Below, piece by piece: positions 27,106-36,215 of a stretch of 64,000 bases of DNA. Where the stretch lies: the NCBI GenBank assembly GCA_036702865.1, contig DATNQD010000087.1:310001-374000 (forward strand), in the 5' to 3' direction. The translations under genes and the position numbers were made by a program. The notes below the pieces were generated by a model. The model ran no database searches and was not told the origin of the DNA. It worked only from the letters and a program-made list of their open reading frames with translations. This DNA comes from Trichocoleus sp. (lineage in GTDB: Bacteria > Cyanobacteriota > Cyanobacteriia > Elainellales > Elainellaceae). Within the stretch, counting starts at the first letter, position 1; each line of letters opens with the position of its first letter.

Positions 27106-28314
27106 TTACTGAAACTGCTGAATTTTCTCAATCAAGCGATCGATTTCTGCTTCTAATGTGAAGTAATGAACGCAAGCTCGAACACAGTCTGGGTCAAGGA
27201 TGGTTCGCAGCAACAAGCCCTGTTGTTCTAAGAATTGCGCGAGTCGAGCATGAATGCCCCTTTCCTGAGGCGTAAGTTGAAATGAAACCAGCCCTGAATC
27301 AGGCGGAGCGGTTCGGAGACAAGTAACGAGAGGAATTTCCTGAAGCTTTTCCCAGAGATAGCGGCTCAAATCTAGAATGCGCTGATAGCGGGCTTCGGTA
27401 GTGCCCCAAGAGCGGTGCAGGTCGATCGCTTCTCGCAGTCCGGCATAAAGCGCATAATCCGATGTGGCAATTTCAAACCGACGACCATCCGGTTGCCACC
27501 CAGTTGGGTTGCCTTTCGCGTCTTTGGTAATGCTGCGCCAGCCAACAAAGGTAGGGTTGAGACTTTCTAGCGCTTGCGGTCGGACGTACAGTCCCCCAAT
27601 TCCGGCTGCACCACAAAACCATTTATGACCCGTGAAGGCATAGAAATCGACGTCTAGTTCTGCCAGATGGAGCGGCAGCATCCCGACAGATTGGGCAGCA
27701 TCTACCATCAATAAAACTGGAACGCTGAGAGTTGGGTGAGCATGGCAAACTGCGGCAATTTCCTTGAGCGGTAGCACCTGACCTGTATTCCAGAGGACAT
27801 GACTAATCGCAACCATGCGCGTTGTTGGTTTCAGGGCTTGCTGAATGACAGCGATCGGATCGCCTCCATTTAAGGTAGACAACAGTGGACAGGTCGTAAT
27901 TTCAATGTCAAACCGTCGCTGAATTTCTTGTGCTGCTGCAATCACCCCCGGATGCTCACAGTCTGACAGCAGCAAATGATCCCCGGCTCGCCAATCGATC
28001 CCCCAAAGCGCAATGTTACAGCCTACCGTCACATCTTCGGTTAGCGTTATTGTGGCAGGCTCTACGTTCAACTCAGCAGCGATCGTCTCTCGCGTCTTCT
28101 GTTCTTCCTGCATGATCCAGCGATTTGCTTCCCCTGAAAAAGGACCGATCGCTTGAATCTGCTGGTGGGCTTGAGCAATCGCATCGATCGCCCGTTGGGG
28201 CATGGGTCCCTGACCGCCATAGTTAAAGTAAGTCTTGGTTTGCAGGGATGGAAATTGCTGACGGTATTGGTCAAGGTCAGCCAGGTTGAACCGAGAGGAG
28301 ACAGCTTGCGTCAT
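27106..28314 (-). CDS. L-cysteine/cystine C-S lyase (C-DES type), PLP-dependent
   Basis: 402 residues from the ATG at 28314; 16 codons further upstream also stay open. It matches, from memory and along most of its length, the Synechocystis C-DES enzyme. Shared segments are TKTYFNYGGQGPMP, ITLTEDVTVGCNIALWGIDW, LSDCEHPGVI, SHVLWNTGQVLPL, TGHKWFCGAAGIGG (PLP lysine), FVGWRSIT and RTILDPDCVRACVHYF. That enzyme splits cystine to cysteine persulfide, pyruvate and ammonia, and can supply sulfur for iron-sulfur clusters. It belongs to the class V aminotransferase fold. It is divergent from the TM0106 nuclease gene. Confidence 0.9.
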   Translation of the reverse strand: MTQAVSSRFNLADLDQYRQQFPSLQTKTYFNYGGQGPMPQRAIDAIAQAHQQIQAIGPFSGEANRWIMQEEQKTRETIAAELNVEPATITLTEDVTVGCNIALWGIDWRAGDHLLLSDCEHPGVIAAAQEIQRRFDIEITTCPLLSTLNGGDPIAVIQQALKPTTRMVAISHVLWNTGQVLPLKEIAAVCHAHPTLSVPVLLMVDAAQSVGMLPLHLAELDVDFYAFTGHKWFCGAAGIGGLYVRPQALESLNPTFVGWRSITKDAKGNPTGWQPDGRRFEIATSDYALYAGLREAIDLHRSWGTTEARYQRILDLSRYLWEKLQEIPLVTCLRTAPPDSGLVSFQLTPQERGIHARLAQFLEQQGLLLRTILDPDCVRACVHYFTLEAEIDRLIEKIQQFQ

Positions 28315-28520
28315 AAAGCAGGGATGGGAGAGGCGATCGGAATTGTAACAAGTTTGTCGCATTTCCGTGGGGAAGCCGGACTAGAAATCGTCCAAATTTG
28401 GAAATTCAGGTTAAATTCATAGAAAGCAACGGTGTTAATTTCCCTTCATGATTGCCAGGACGATAACCACTGTGATGCATTGCTGGAATGGGCAGTTCCC
28501 CTTTCATTTAAGGGAGGACT

Positions 28521-30116
28521 TTGACTGCTAACCCTCACCGACCTGATTGTGTGGGGGCTGAAGCATTGCCAGCCTCACTGGTTCTAGTGTCCAATTCTCC
28601 GGCTGCTGCGGGTCATCTACCGCTTCTGATCCCCGATGTAGCTGAAGTAGAACAAGCCATTTGGCTCACAGACGAGCTTTTGTTTAGCTTCCAGCGATGT
28701 CACCGCAAAGCATTTCTGGAGGTTTATGGCGATCGAGAGCAGCGTGATCCACCCAGCGATTATTTGCTCAAGCTGCGGCAAGACAGTCTTAATCATCAGG
28801 CGGAAGTGTTAGCAGAACAACCTGCCGTGAAACCAGAATATCCGGCTCGGGATTGGGTTGCTGGAGCTGCCGCAACCTTAGCGCTCATGCAGCAGGGGGT
28901 CGATCGCATTGCCCAAGGAATTCTGCAAGTGACGCTGGATAATGGCATTTGGCTGGTGAGTTCTCCAAATTTGCTGGTGAAGCAGCCTGGACAGTCTATT
29001 TTTGGCGATTGGATTTATGCCCCGATCGACATTCGCCTGGGGAAGCGTCCGAAGCTTGACTATCAGATCATTGCTGCTTTCCATGCCTATGTACTGGCAG
29101 CAGTGCAAGGAGCTTGGCCAGAAACCAGTTGGTTAATTCTGCGCCGACGTGGAGCATACGCTGTTAACCTGCCCGAAGTTCTGCCACGGATGCAGGAAAC
29201 GCTTCAGGGCTGCATGGAAACGCTGCTGAGTGAAGAAGAACCTGAAGTATTCATCGCCAATAATCGCTGTGATCTCTGCTACTGGTACAGTCATTGTTAT
29301 GGCATCGCCCAGAGCCAATCGCATCTGTCGCTTTTGCCCGGAGTTACGCCCAGCCGCTACACCTATCTAAAAGAGCATCACCTCACCACACTCGAAGACT
29401 TAGCCACTGCTGATCCCAAACGGCTCGAATCCTTGCCCGGTTTTGGACCCCACGTCGCTCATCGCATTATTCGCCAAGCCCGCGCCACGCTCCACAATCA
29501 GGCACTGCCGCACCAAGTTCCGCCTGAGCCGATCGACTATCCGCTCCTTTCTACTACCGAACTTCCCACTGCCCCAATCGAGCTTTACTTTGATATTGAA
29601 GCTGTCCCCGAACAGAATCTCGTTTATTTACATGGCGTTTTAGTCGTCGATCGCCTCAGCCAAACTGAAACCTTCCATGCGCTGCTGGGAAACAGCCAGA
29701 AAGATGAAAAACGAGTTTGGCAAGAATTTCTTGATCTGGTCTGGCAATATCCAACTGCGCCAATTTTCCATTTCTGCCCCTACGAACTTCAGACTGCCAA
29801 GCGACTCGCCGAAACCTACGGTCCTCATTCTAGGATGGATGCCCTTCTGCGCCGATTTGTCGATCTGCATGAGCGGGTGACTCGTGTTGCCATCCTCCCT
29901 GTCGAAAGCTACGCGCTGAAACCGATCGCTCGTTGGGTAGGCTTTGACTGGCGCGACCCTGATGCCAACGGGGCTCAATCCATTTGCTGGTACGACCAGT
30001 GGATGCAAACTGGCGATCGACAATATTTAGAAGCAATTCTCCGCTACAACGAAGATGACTGCCGCGCAACTTACTGGGTAAAAAATTGGTTGGTTCAGTT
30101 TTGTCAGGGAGGATGA
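28521..30116 (+). CDS. TM0106-family RecB-like nuclease with RNase H-like C-terminus
   Basis: 531 residues. Residues about 45-265 are a PD-(D/E)XK RecB-like nuclease: the catalytic region reads APIDIRLGK. One cysteine in RCHRKAFLEVYG and three in CDLCYWYSHCYG give the four-Cys pattern of iron-sulfur nucleases such as AddB. Residues about 285-330 are a helix-hairpin-helix (LATADPKRLESLPGFGP). The last 180 residues are RNase H/exonuclease-like, starting ELYFDIEAVPE with the DxE pair and ending NEDDCRATYWV. The start is TTG at 28521, directly after the strong site AGGGAGG. Its role in DNA metabolism is not known, and it has no obvious partner gene here. Confidence 0.85.
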   Translation: MTANPHRPDCVGAEALPASLVLVSNSPAAAGHLPLLIPDVAEVEQAIWLTDELLFSFQRCHRKAFLEVYGDREQRDPPSDYLLKLRQDSLNHQAEVLAEQPAVKPEYPARDWVAGAAATLALMQQGVDRIAQGILQVTLDNGIWLVSSPNLLVKQPGQSIFGDWIYAPIDIRLGKRPKLDYQIIAAFHAYVLAAVQGAWPETSWLILRRRGAYAVNLPEVLPRMQETLQGCMETLLSEEEPEVFIANNRCDLCYWYSHCYGIAQSQSHLSLLPGVTPSRYTYLKEHHLTTLEDLATADPKRLESLPGFGPHVAHRIIRQARATLHNQALPHQVPPEPIDYPLLSTTELPTAPIELYFDIEAVPEQNLVYLHGVLVVDRLSQTETFHALLGNSQKDEKRVWQEFLDLVWQYPTAPIFHFCPYELQTAKRLAETYGPHSRMDALLRRFVDLHERVTRVAILPVESYALKPIARWVGFDWRDPDANGAQSICWYDQWMQTGDRQYLEAILRYNEDDCRATYWVKNWLVQFCQGG

Positions 30117-30223
30117 GTTGTGAGGAATGGGTGCGTCAAATTGGGAGACAAAAATGGGCAGACAAGATGCCTACCCAACAAGATTTTTACTAAAATTTTT
30201 ACGAAACTTTCTCCAGCCTGGGT

Positions 30224-31072
30224 CTAGCGAATCGCGCTCACTTTGGTTCGATAGGCAGCATTATCTAAGCCCTTGCCGACGTTTCCGCTCGCGGGATCGA
30301 TCGATTGATTCAGGGCAGTAATTCGATCGCGGACTGCTGGGTGAGTGCTGAGGAAGGAGGGCACCGAGCCTTGATTCAACAGCTTTTCCATAAAGGCGAT
30401 CATGGCTCCGGGAGCATAACCAGAACGGCGGAGGTTGGCTAATCCTCGTTGATCCGCTTCCATTTCATCTTGGCGGCTATTCGGACGGTTTAAAGCCAGT
30501 TCTACACCTAAGCGCACTGCTGCATTAGTATCAAGTCCAGCTGCCGTCATCAAACCAGCCTGGAGTGCCCCCTCTCGCATCTTCTTCACTGCATGACGAG
30601 CCGCAATATGTCCGATTTCATGGCCAATGACGCTGGCAAGCTGGGCCTCGTTGTCGGCAGTTTTGAGTAGCCCAGTAGTGACATAGACATAGCCACCCAT
30701 CGTGGCAAAAGCGTTGACCTGACTGCTATCAACCACTTGAAACTTATAGGGGATGTTGGATCGATCGCTGTAGGGAGCTAACCCCTGCCCGACCTGATTC
30801 ACATAGTTTGCAACCGCTGAGTTGGGATAGAGCTTGATCTCTTGACTCACTAATGCTTGATTAATTTGCTGACCGAGTGACACTTCCTGGCGATCGGACA
30901 AGGTGGAAAGCTGAACAACTTGTAACCCCCGCAGCAGCAAATCTACCCAAGGTAAAGCCTGAGACGCTTGGGGTGTCGTGACAACCACGCTGACTGCGGT
31001 GAAGCAAGCAATTAGACCATATAGCCAACGACGACGCAAATAAGCAGAAAGGCGATCGAGAGGGTTGAACAT
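30224..31072 (-). CDS. M48-family metalloprotease
   Basis: 282 residues. An N-terminal hydrophobic segment (about 15-40) ending in ASQALP acts as signal or anchor, so the enzyme faces the periplasm or lumen. The zinc site is VIGHEIGHIAARHA near residue 145 (HExxH), with the third ligand in DEMEADQRGL near 200. The layout resembles single-domain Oma1/BepA-like proteases involved in membrane protein quality control. It is divergent from the DUF4330 gene, 198 bases apart. Confidence 0.9.
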   Translation of the reverse strand: MFNPLDRLSAYLRRRWLYGLIACFTAVSVVVTTPQASQALPWVDLLLRGLQVVQLSTLSDRQEVSLGQQINQALVSQEIKLYPNSAVANYVNQVGQGLAPYSDRSNIPYKFQVVDSSQVNAFATMGGYVYVTTGLLKTADNEAQLASVIGHEIGHIAARHAVKKMREGALQAGLMTAAGLDTNAAVRLGVELALNRPNSRQDEMEADQRGLANLRRSGYAPGAMIAFMEKLLNQGSVPSFLSTHPAVRDRITALNQSIDPASGNVGKGLDNAAYRTKVSAIR

Positions 31073-31270
31073 AGCGTAGAACAGCAGGTAAAGACTGAAT
31101 GGATCAGGAGTTTCCAGTCAACTGGACGTCGAAGTAAAACTTTTTGTTTCAGTGATGGAGTATTAGCTTCAAGAATGCCCTGTTTGCGGCGACGAAAGAT
31201 CTGCTTGATGATCCCAAATCGCCTACAATGTTCTTGCTCTTCTTTCATGCCCGGATCACGGTTGACAGAC

Positions 31271-31804
31271 ATGGCTATCTTAGATTCTAAGGGTCGATTA
31301 TTCGGCAAAATCAGCATTCTGGACTTAGGTGCGGGTCTGGTGATTCTGCTTGCTGTCTTTGGTTTGTTCCTGCTACCGGGAAGTGGTGGATCAGTGGCGC
31401 AAGTCGGTTCTGCAACGAAGCCGATCGAAGTAGATGTGATTGTCCGAGGATTAACAGTGCGTGACCCTGCGGCCTTAGTTCAATCGCTTCAGGACGAGAA
31501 GAAGACAAACATTATTATTCGGAATCAGCCTTACGGACAGGTGGATGTGCTGAACGTTCAGCAGTTGCCTCGCACCGTTGCTGTCCCCCAACCTGATGGT
31601 TCTGTGAAGCCCTTTCCCGACCCTCGCCCCGAATTGAACTACACAGTAGACATGATGGTGACGCTGGGTGGGAATGCCCAGGTTGTGGATGATGGTCCTG
31701 TTTTAGGCAATACCAAAATTAAAGTTGGGACGCCGCTGGAGCTAGAGGGATTGACCTATCGCTTTAATGCGCCTGTCATTGGCGTGAGAATTAAAGATAA
31801 GTAA
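31271..31804 (+). CDS. DUF4330 membrane-anchored protein
   Basis: 177 residues. A short cytoplasmic start, MAILDSKGRLFGKISILD, leads into one transmembrane helix (about 19-38), then a beta-rich extracytoplasmic domain (VEVDVIVRGLTVRDP-like, then LNYTVDMMVTLGG). The ATG at 31271 is chosen because the longer frame from 31175 would add 32 Cys/Arg-rich residues unlike the family. Function is unknown. It ends 13 bases before the macrodomain gene, so the two are likely one transcript. Confidence 0.82.
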   Translation: MAILDSKGRLFGKISILDLGAGLVILLAVFGLFLLPGSGGSVAQVGSATKPIEVDVIVRGLTVRDPAALVQSLQDEKKTNIIIRNQPYGQVDVLNVQQLPRTVAVPQPDGSVKPFPDPRPELNYTVDMMVTLGGNAQVVDDGPVLGNTKIKVGTPLELEGLTYRFNAPVIGVRIKDK

Positions 31805-31817
31805 TTGATTGCTCTTC

Positions 31818-32351
31818 ATGTTCGACAAACTCTCGATCGTCCTGGGTGATATTACGCAGCAGTCAATTGATGCGATCGTCAATGCGGCGAATCATTCCCT
31901 ATTAGGAGGTGGCGGCGTAGATGGGGCAATTCATCGGGCAGCTGGATCAAAACTGCTAGAAGAGTGTCGAAAACTCAACGGCTGTGCGACTGGCGAGGCA
32001 AAAATCACCCACGGCTACAATCTACCTGCAAAGTGGGTCATTCATACCGTAGGTCCAGTTTGGCAAGGTGGCGATCGAAATGAAGATGAGCTGTTGGCAC
32101 AGTGTTATCGCAACAGTCTGCAATTAGCCAGGCAATACCAGATTCAGACGATCGCTTTTCCGGCAATTAGTACCGGGATCTATGGCTTTCCGCTGGAGCG
32201 TGCTACCCTCATTGCCTTAACCGAAGTTGCTCAATTCGTTCAAGTCCACCCGTCAATTGAGGTCGTTCGGTTTGTCTGCTTCAGTCAATCTGCCTATGAC
32301 TGCTACTTCAGTGCTCTAGAATCCCTCAAAGCCAACCTTCAACAAAATTAA
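31818..32351 (+). CDS. Macrodomain protein, probable O-acetyl-ADP-ribose deacetylase
   Basis: 177 residues, one complete MacroD/YmdB-type macrodomain: [19 protein letters not shown] (the catalytic Asn-Ala-Ala-Asn), [14 protein letters not shown] (phosphate loop), and [15 protein letters not shown]. The family removes ADP-ribose or acetyl groups from ADP-ribosyl substrates in the cytosol. ATG at 31818 is preferred to a TTG three codons earlier. It is 13 bases downstream of the DUF4330 gene and 87 bases upstream of the large regulator. Confidence 0.92.
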   Translation: MFDKLSIVLGDITQQSIDAIVNAANHSLLGGGGVDGAIHRAAGSKLLEECRKLNGCATGEAKITHGYNLPAKWVIHTVGPVWQGGDRNEDELLAQCYRNSLQLARQYQIQTIAFPAISTGIYGFPLERATLIALTEVAQFVQVHPSIEVVRFVCFSQSAYDCYFSALESLKANLQQN

Positions 32352-32438
32352 CCTAACTAAGGCAAGGCTTCGGCATAGCCTGAACAAAGGAAAGTTCTCA
32401 GTTGACACTGGTTAGAAAACTCCAGAAGCGAGGGGAAT

Positions 32439-34961
32439 ATGGCGATCGATCGCATTCAGTGGCTTCGTGAACAGACTGCACTGGCGTCGCTATCAGAGGA
32501 GCTATTAGCAGCACTTGCTGATCAGGTTCAGGTGGAATTGGTTCAGGCAAATCGGCGTTTGTTTTTAGAAGACACACCGCCCTCGGCACTCTACATCCTC
32601 AGGTCAGGACATCTGGAGGCATATCACACCAGTTTCGATAGCCCTGCGACTGCCAGTAGCCTGCTGCCCGGATCAATTCTTAACTTAAAAGAGCTGCTGC
32701 TTGACCAGCCTGCGGCACAAACCGTCAACACCCTGGATGACTGCGAGTTGTGGGTGATTCCGCGCGAATCTTTTGTCCAGCTCGTGCAGCATTATCCCGA
32801 AATCAGCCGCACTTTTTCGCGTCAGCTCGCTGCCGAACTTGAGCAGGTCACCTCTCAGCTGGCATTTGAGCAAGAACGCCAAACTGCCCTCCGCCCTTAT
32901 CTTGTGCCCAGGGTGAAGCGGGGAGTGATTGGGTCAAGCCGCTATGCCATGCGACTGCGCCAGGATATGAAAAAAGCAGCGATCGATCGTTGTCCAATTC
33001 TGATTTTTGGAGAGCCAGGACTCGGAAAAGACAATATTGCTGCCCTCATTCATTTTGGGTCGAGCGATCGAAAGCAGCCCTTGATTAAAGTCAACTGCGA
33101 CACCCTCCAGATCAGCGGCATTGACTTGTTTGGACGGGCAGGCGGTAAGCCAGGGCTGCTGGCATGGCTGGGTTCAGGAACGCTCATGCTGAACAACGTG
33201 CAGGATTTCCCAAAACCCCTGGAAGCCAAACTGCTTCGTCTACTATCCAGCGGAGAATATACGCCTATTGCCCGTGAAGGTGAACCCGAACCCCCTGTGC
33301 AGCAGTCTCAGGCAAGGATCATCATGACCTCCGAAAAGGCGATGCCGGAGATCGAGCGAACGCACTGCTCACATGTGATCAAAGTTCCGCCCTTACGGGT
33401 TCGCAAGACAGACATTGAGGCACAAATTAAGTACTACATCACCCTTTATTGCCGCACCAGAGGCTTGCCTCAACCACAAGTTTCACCAGAAGCAATTCGA
33501 CGGCTCCAGGGCTACGATTTTCCGGGCAACTTTGCCGAGCTAGAAAGCCTGGTGGCACGGGCGATCGTTCAGTCCAACGGGGCACCCACGCTTACCGAAG
33601 AGGTGTTCTGGTCAGTTCGCAGCAAAGGCAGACGATTTCGGCTGAATCTGCTCAATGTCTATCCCCAACTGCGACAGTTTCTCCGAAGCCCCTGGTGGCC
33701 AGATCGAATCAACTACGGCATCGTCGTCTGGCTGTTTCCAATCATTGTGGCGATCGGTTTTCTGGGTCCGCAAAGCCGAGATGCAAACGTGGCGCTCAAT
33801 TTGTTTTGGGCTTGGTGGTGGCCCCTCATCTTGATCCTTTTTCCGTTTGTTGGCCGCAGTTGGTGTGCAGTTTGTCCGTTTATGATTTATGGCGAACTGA
33901 GCCAAAAGCTATCGCTGAAGCTGTTTCCGCGCCAGTTACTACCCTGGGCAAGACAACCCGCAGAAAAATGGGGCGGCTGGTTTCTGTTCGGGCTGTTCGC
34001 TCTGATCCTACTCTGGGAAGAACTCTGGAACCTGGAAAACACAGCCTATTTATCAAGCTGTTTACTGCTGCTGATCACAGCGGGTGCAGTCATCTTTTCT
34101 CTCCTGTTTGAGCGTCGCTTCTGGTGCCGCTATCTCTGTCCGATCGGTGGCATGAACGGCATGTTTAGCAAGCTTGCCATAATCGAACTGCGAGCCCAGC
34201 AGGGTATCTGCGCTGCAACCTGCAAAACCTACCACTGCTACAAAGGCGGACCGGCTGAAGGTGAAGGCATGGACACGGGCGGCTGCCCAGTTTATTCCCA
34301 TCCGGCGCAACTGGAAGACAATCGAGACTGCGTTCTTTGTATGACCTGTCTTAAGGCTTGCCCTCATCGATCGGTGGAGCTTAATTTGCGTCCTCCCGGC
34401 ATTGAACTCTGGACAAGCCACAAGCCTACTGGCTCAGAAGTTGCACTCTTGCTGCTGTTGCTGGGCGCAGTTTTTTTGCACCGAATTCCGGAAATTGCCG
34501 ATCGCCTCAATGTGGCAATCAACCTGAACCACTTTGGTACTCATGCTGGAGTCTCGGTTCTGGCATTACTCATTCCCACAGCGATCGTTCTACCCGCCTA
34601 TGGGTTGATGCAGTGGGTCGATCGCCAGATCAAACCCCGCCCTTTCCTGGAATTAGCTTATGGCTATCTGCCACTCTTGCTGGGAGGAAGCCTTGCTCAT
34701 TATTTGCGTCTGGCATTAACTGAAGCCGGACGAATTCTACCCGTGACGCTGGCGACCTTGGGCATTGGGACGGTTCCTGTACCAAGCATGGTTGCCGATC
34801 CTGCTGTCATTGCTTTCCTGCAAGGAGTGACTTTGATTGCAACTGCCCTGCTGAGTATGGCGCTTACTCAAAAAATTGCTCGTCAGCCTTTCTGGAACTT
34901 ATTGCCTCAGCATCTGGCGATCGGCACCTTGACCCTCATGCTCTGGCAAATCATTGTCTAA
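32439..34961 (+). CDS. cNMP-binding / sigma-54-activator-like AAA / NapH-NosR-type polyferredoxin fusion
   Basis: 840 residues. Residues 1-135 are a Crp-type cyclic-nucleotide-binding fold. Residues about 155-385 resemble the AAA domain of sigma-54 activators: GEPGLGKDNIA for Walker A, KVNCDTLQISGIDLFGR, PPLRVRKTDIEAQI and DFPGNFAELESLV. However, the GAFTGA loop is absent, Walker B reads GTLMLNNVQD (DE replaced by NN), and the usual Arg after PGN is Ala. No helix-turn-helix follows. From about 420 come membrane helices with WCAVCPF and WCRYLCPIGG, a cysteine-rich loop (CAATCKTYHC), and a ferredoxin motif CVLCMTCLKACP, as in NapH/NosR. It is probably a membrane redox protein with a regulatory head. 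Electron donor and acceptor are unknown. Confidence 0.82.
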   Translation: MAIDRIQWLREQTALASLSEELLAALADQVQVELVQANRRLFLEDTPPSALYILRSGHLEAYHTSFDSPATASSLLPGSILNLKELLLDQPAAQTVNTLDDCELWVIPRESFVQLVQHYPEISRTFSRQLAAELEQVTSQLAFEQERQTALRPYLVPRVKRGVIGSSRYAMRLRQDMKKAAIDRCPILIFGEPGLGKDNIAALIHFGSSDRKQPLIKVNCDTLQISGIDLFGRAGGKPGLLAWLGSGTLMLNNVQDFPKPLEAKLLRLLSSGEYTPIAREGEPEPPVQQSQARIIMTSEKAMPEIERTHCSHVIKVPPLRVRKTDIEAQIKYYITLYCRTRGLPQPQVSPEAIRRLQGYDFPGNFAELESLVARAIVQSNGAPTLTEEVFWSVRSKGRRFRLNLLNVYPQLRQFLRSPWWPDRINYGIVVWLFPIIVAIGFLGPQSRDANVALNLFWAWWWPLILILFPFVGRSWCAVCPFMIYGELSQKLSLKLFPRQLLPWARQPAEKWGGWFLFGLFALILLWEELWNLENTAYLSSCLLLLITAGAVIFSLLFERRFWCRYLCPIGGMNGMFSKLAIIELRAQQGICAATCKTYHCYKGGPAEGEGMDTGGCPVYSHPAQLEDNRDCVLCMTCLKACPHRSVELNLRPPGIELWTSHKPTGSEVALLLLLLGAVFLHRIPEIADRLNVAINLNHFGTHAGVSVLALLIPTAIVLPAYGLMQWVDRQIKPRPFLELAYGYLPLLLGGSLAHYLRLALTEAGRILPVTLATLGIGTVPVPSMVADPAVIAFLQGVTLIATALLSMALTQKIARQPFWNLLPQHLAIGTLTLMLWQIIV

Positions 34962-35628
34962 CTTGTCTAGTTCGCAAATTAGTTTCACCGTTACCTTTGC
35001 GACTATCTTGAGGGCATCATTTCTTCAATAGTGGAGAAACAATGGAAAGAAGGTAGATGCAAATCTATTTTCAACAGCTCTACCGATCGCACGTCTAACT
35101 CAAAAGATTCTTTGAATCAGAGCCGAAACCCTTGAATTAGACTGAATTAGACAGCTTTATTTTTATCGACTGCTGCACCAGAATTAGCGGAAAACTGAAC
35201 AGTCTGCTGGATTGATGGCTCAACTTTGCTGCTAGAACTTAAGCGATTTACTTTAGCACCAGTTTGATAAGGAATCTTGGAATTCATTGCTTTAATCCTT
35301 TGAGTGTACAAGCTGTTAGCATTCTAGTCGCTCGAAAAAAAATGTGTAGTTCGGTTATTGCAACCAATGTTATTGCGACCAATATTTGGAGAACTACGCT
35401 ACTTTTTCTTTCGATTTACATTGTTAATCTAAGTGATTAATTAACAGTTTGAATGACGGGAACTTTTTTGCACACCGACTTTAGGAGTGTCTTCTCAGCA
35501 ATTGCATCCTCTTTTGAAGTAAGCGAATTGATATAGCTAAATCGGCATAGTCCGGTGCGAGTACCTCACTTTATTTAAGGGATCGATCGCGCTTTCTGCC
35601 ATAAGTTGTAGTTCGCTTTGCTGTGCCT
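34962..35628. other. Intergenic region containing a small ORF and tandem repeat
   Basis: 667 bases between two convergent genes. It contains the small minus-strand ORF listed separately (35147-35287). Upstream of that ORF is a tandem direct repeat, GTTATTGCRACCAAT, at 35354-35368 and 35369-35383, of the size of a regulator half-site pair. An eight-A run lies at about 35336-35343. No other gene is supported. Confidence 0.5.
35147..35287 (-). CDS. Candidate small protein, 46 residues
   Basis: Reads ATG to TAA on minus: starts MNSKIPYQTGAKVNRLSSSS and ends AAVDKNKAV. It is preceded by AAGGA with about 8 bases spacing. The peptide is polar, Ser/Lys/Gln-rich, without cysteine or a hydrophobic core, so probably disordered. 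It sits alone in a long intergenic region, behind tandem 15-base repeats that could be regulator sites. I recognise no family. A chance frame cannot be excluded. Confidence 0.4.
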   Translation of the reverse strand: MNSKIPYQTGAKVNRLSSSSKVEPSIQQTVQFSANSGAAVDKNKAV

Positions 35629-35985
35629 CTAGTCTGTCATTCCTTTCTCCGGAGCGATCGGCACAACATACACTGCTGTTCCATAGCAAAGCACTTCTGT
35701 CACCCCGGGCGCTACCTCTGTCGCGTCATATCGCACCCCAATGAGCGCATTTGCCCCAACCTGTTGAGCATGGCGAATCATCAACTCATAGGCTTCCGAT
35801 CGCGCCCGCTCACAAAGTTCTGTGTAGAGCGTAATATTTCCTCCCACCAGCGTTTGTAGCGAAGCCCCGATACTGCCAACTACACTACGCGAACGAACCA
35901 CAATTCCCCGCACCACTCCCAGATTACGGCTAACCCGATAGCCACTTAGCTCCAGCGCCGTTGTCACCAATCGATGATCTACCAC
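35629..35985 (-). CDS. YbjQ/UPF0145-family protein
   Basis: 118 residues covering one YbjQ domain: [21 protein letters not shown], then [25 protein letters not shown] and an ending strand [10 protein letters not shown]. Members form pentamer-like rings and are sometimes called heavy-metal-binding, but a role is not established. The start is GTG at 35985, preceded by the near-perfect ribosome site AGGAGGA with 8 bases spacing. It is divergent from accA. Confidence 0.88.
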   Translation of the reverse strand: MVDHRLVTTALELSGYRVSRNLGVVRGIVVRSRSVVGSIGASLQTLVGGNITLYTELCERARSEAYELMIRHAQQVGANALIGVRYDATEVAPGVTEVLCYGTAVYVVPIAPEKGMTD

Positions 35986-36215
35986 TACTTCAGTCCTCCT
36001 TAAGAAAGCTAAAAAAAGAAGGCTAAAAAAGCTAATAAATCGACTTCATCTCACCACTCATGCGCCGCCACCGACTCTGCCAAGATCCTAAGTGAGATAC
36101 ACTATATCTTTAGAAATGTTAAAAGCAGCTTGCAGCAGTTCCCCATTAGCGCGGTTGCTTGCTTCAGTCGGCATTCTGCTTGTCGTCGCTGTCTCATCGC
36201 TCGTTCATAATCACT

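Noticed and set aside
33449-34111. 220-codon plus-strand frame inside the cNMP/AAA/polyferredoxin gene
   Set aside because: It is in another frame over clear AAA and ferredoxin motifs, rich in Arg/Ser/Thr, without recognisable domain.
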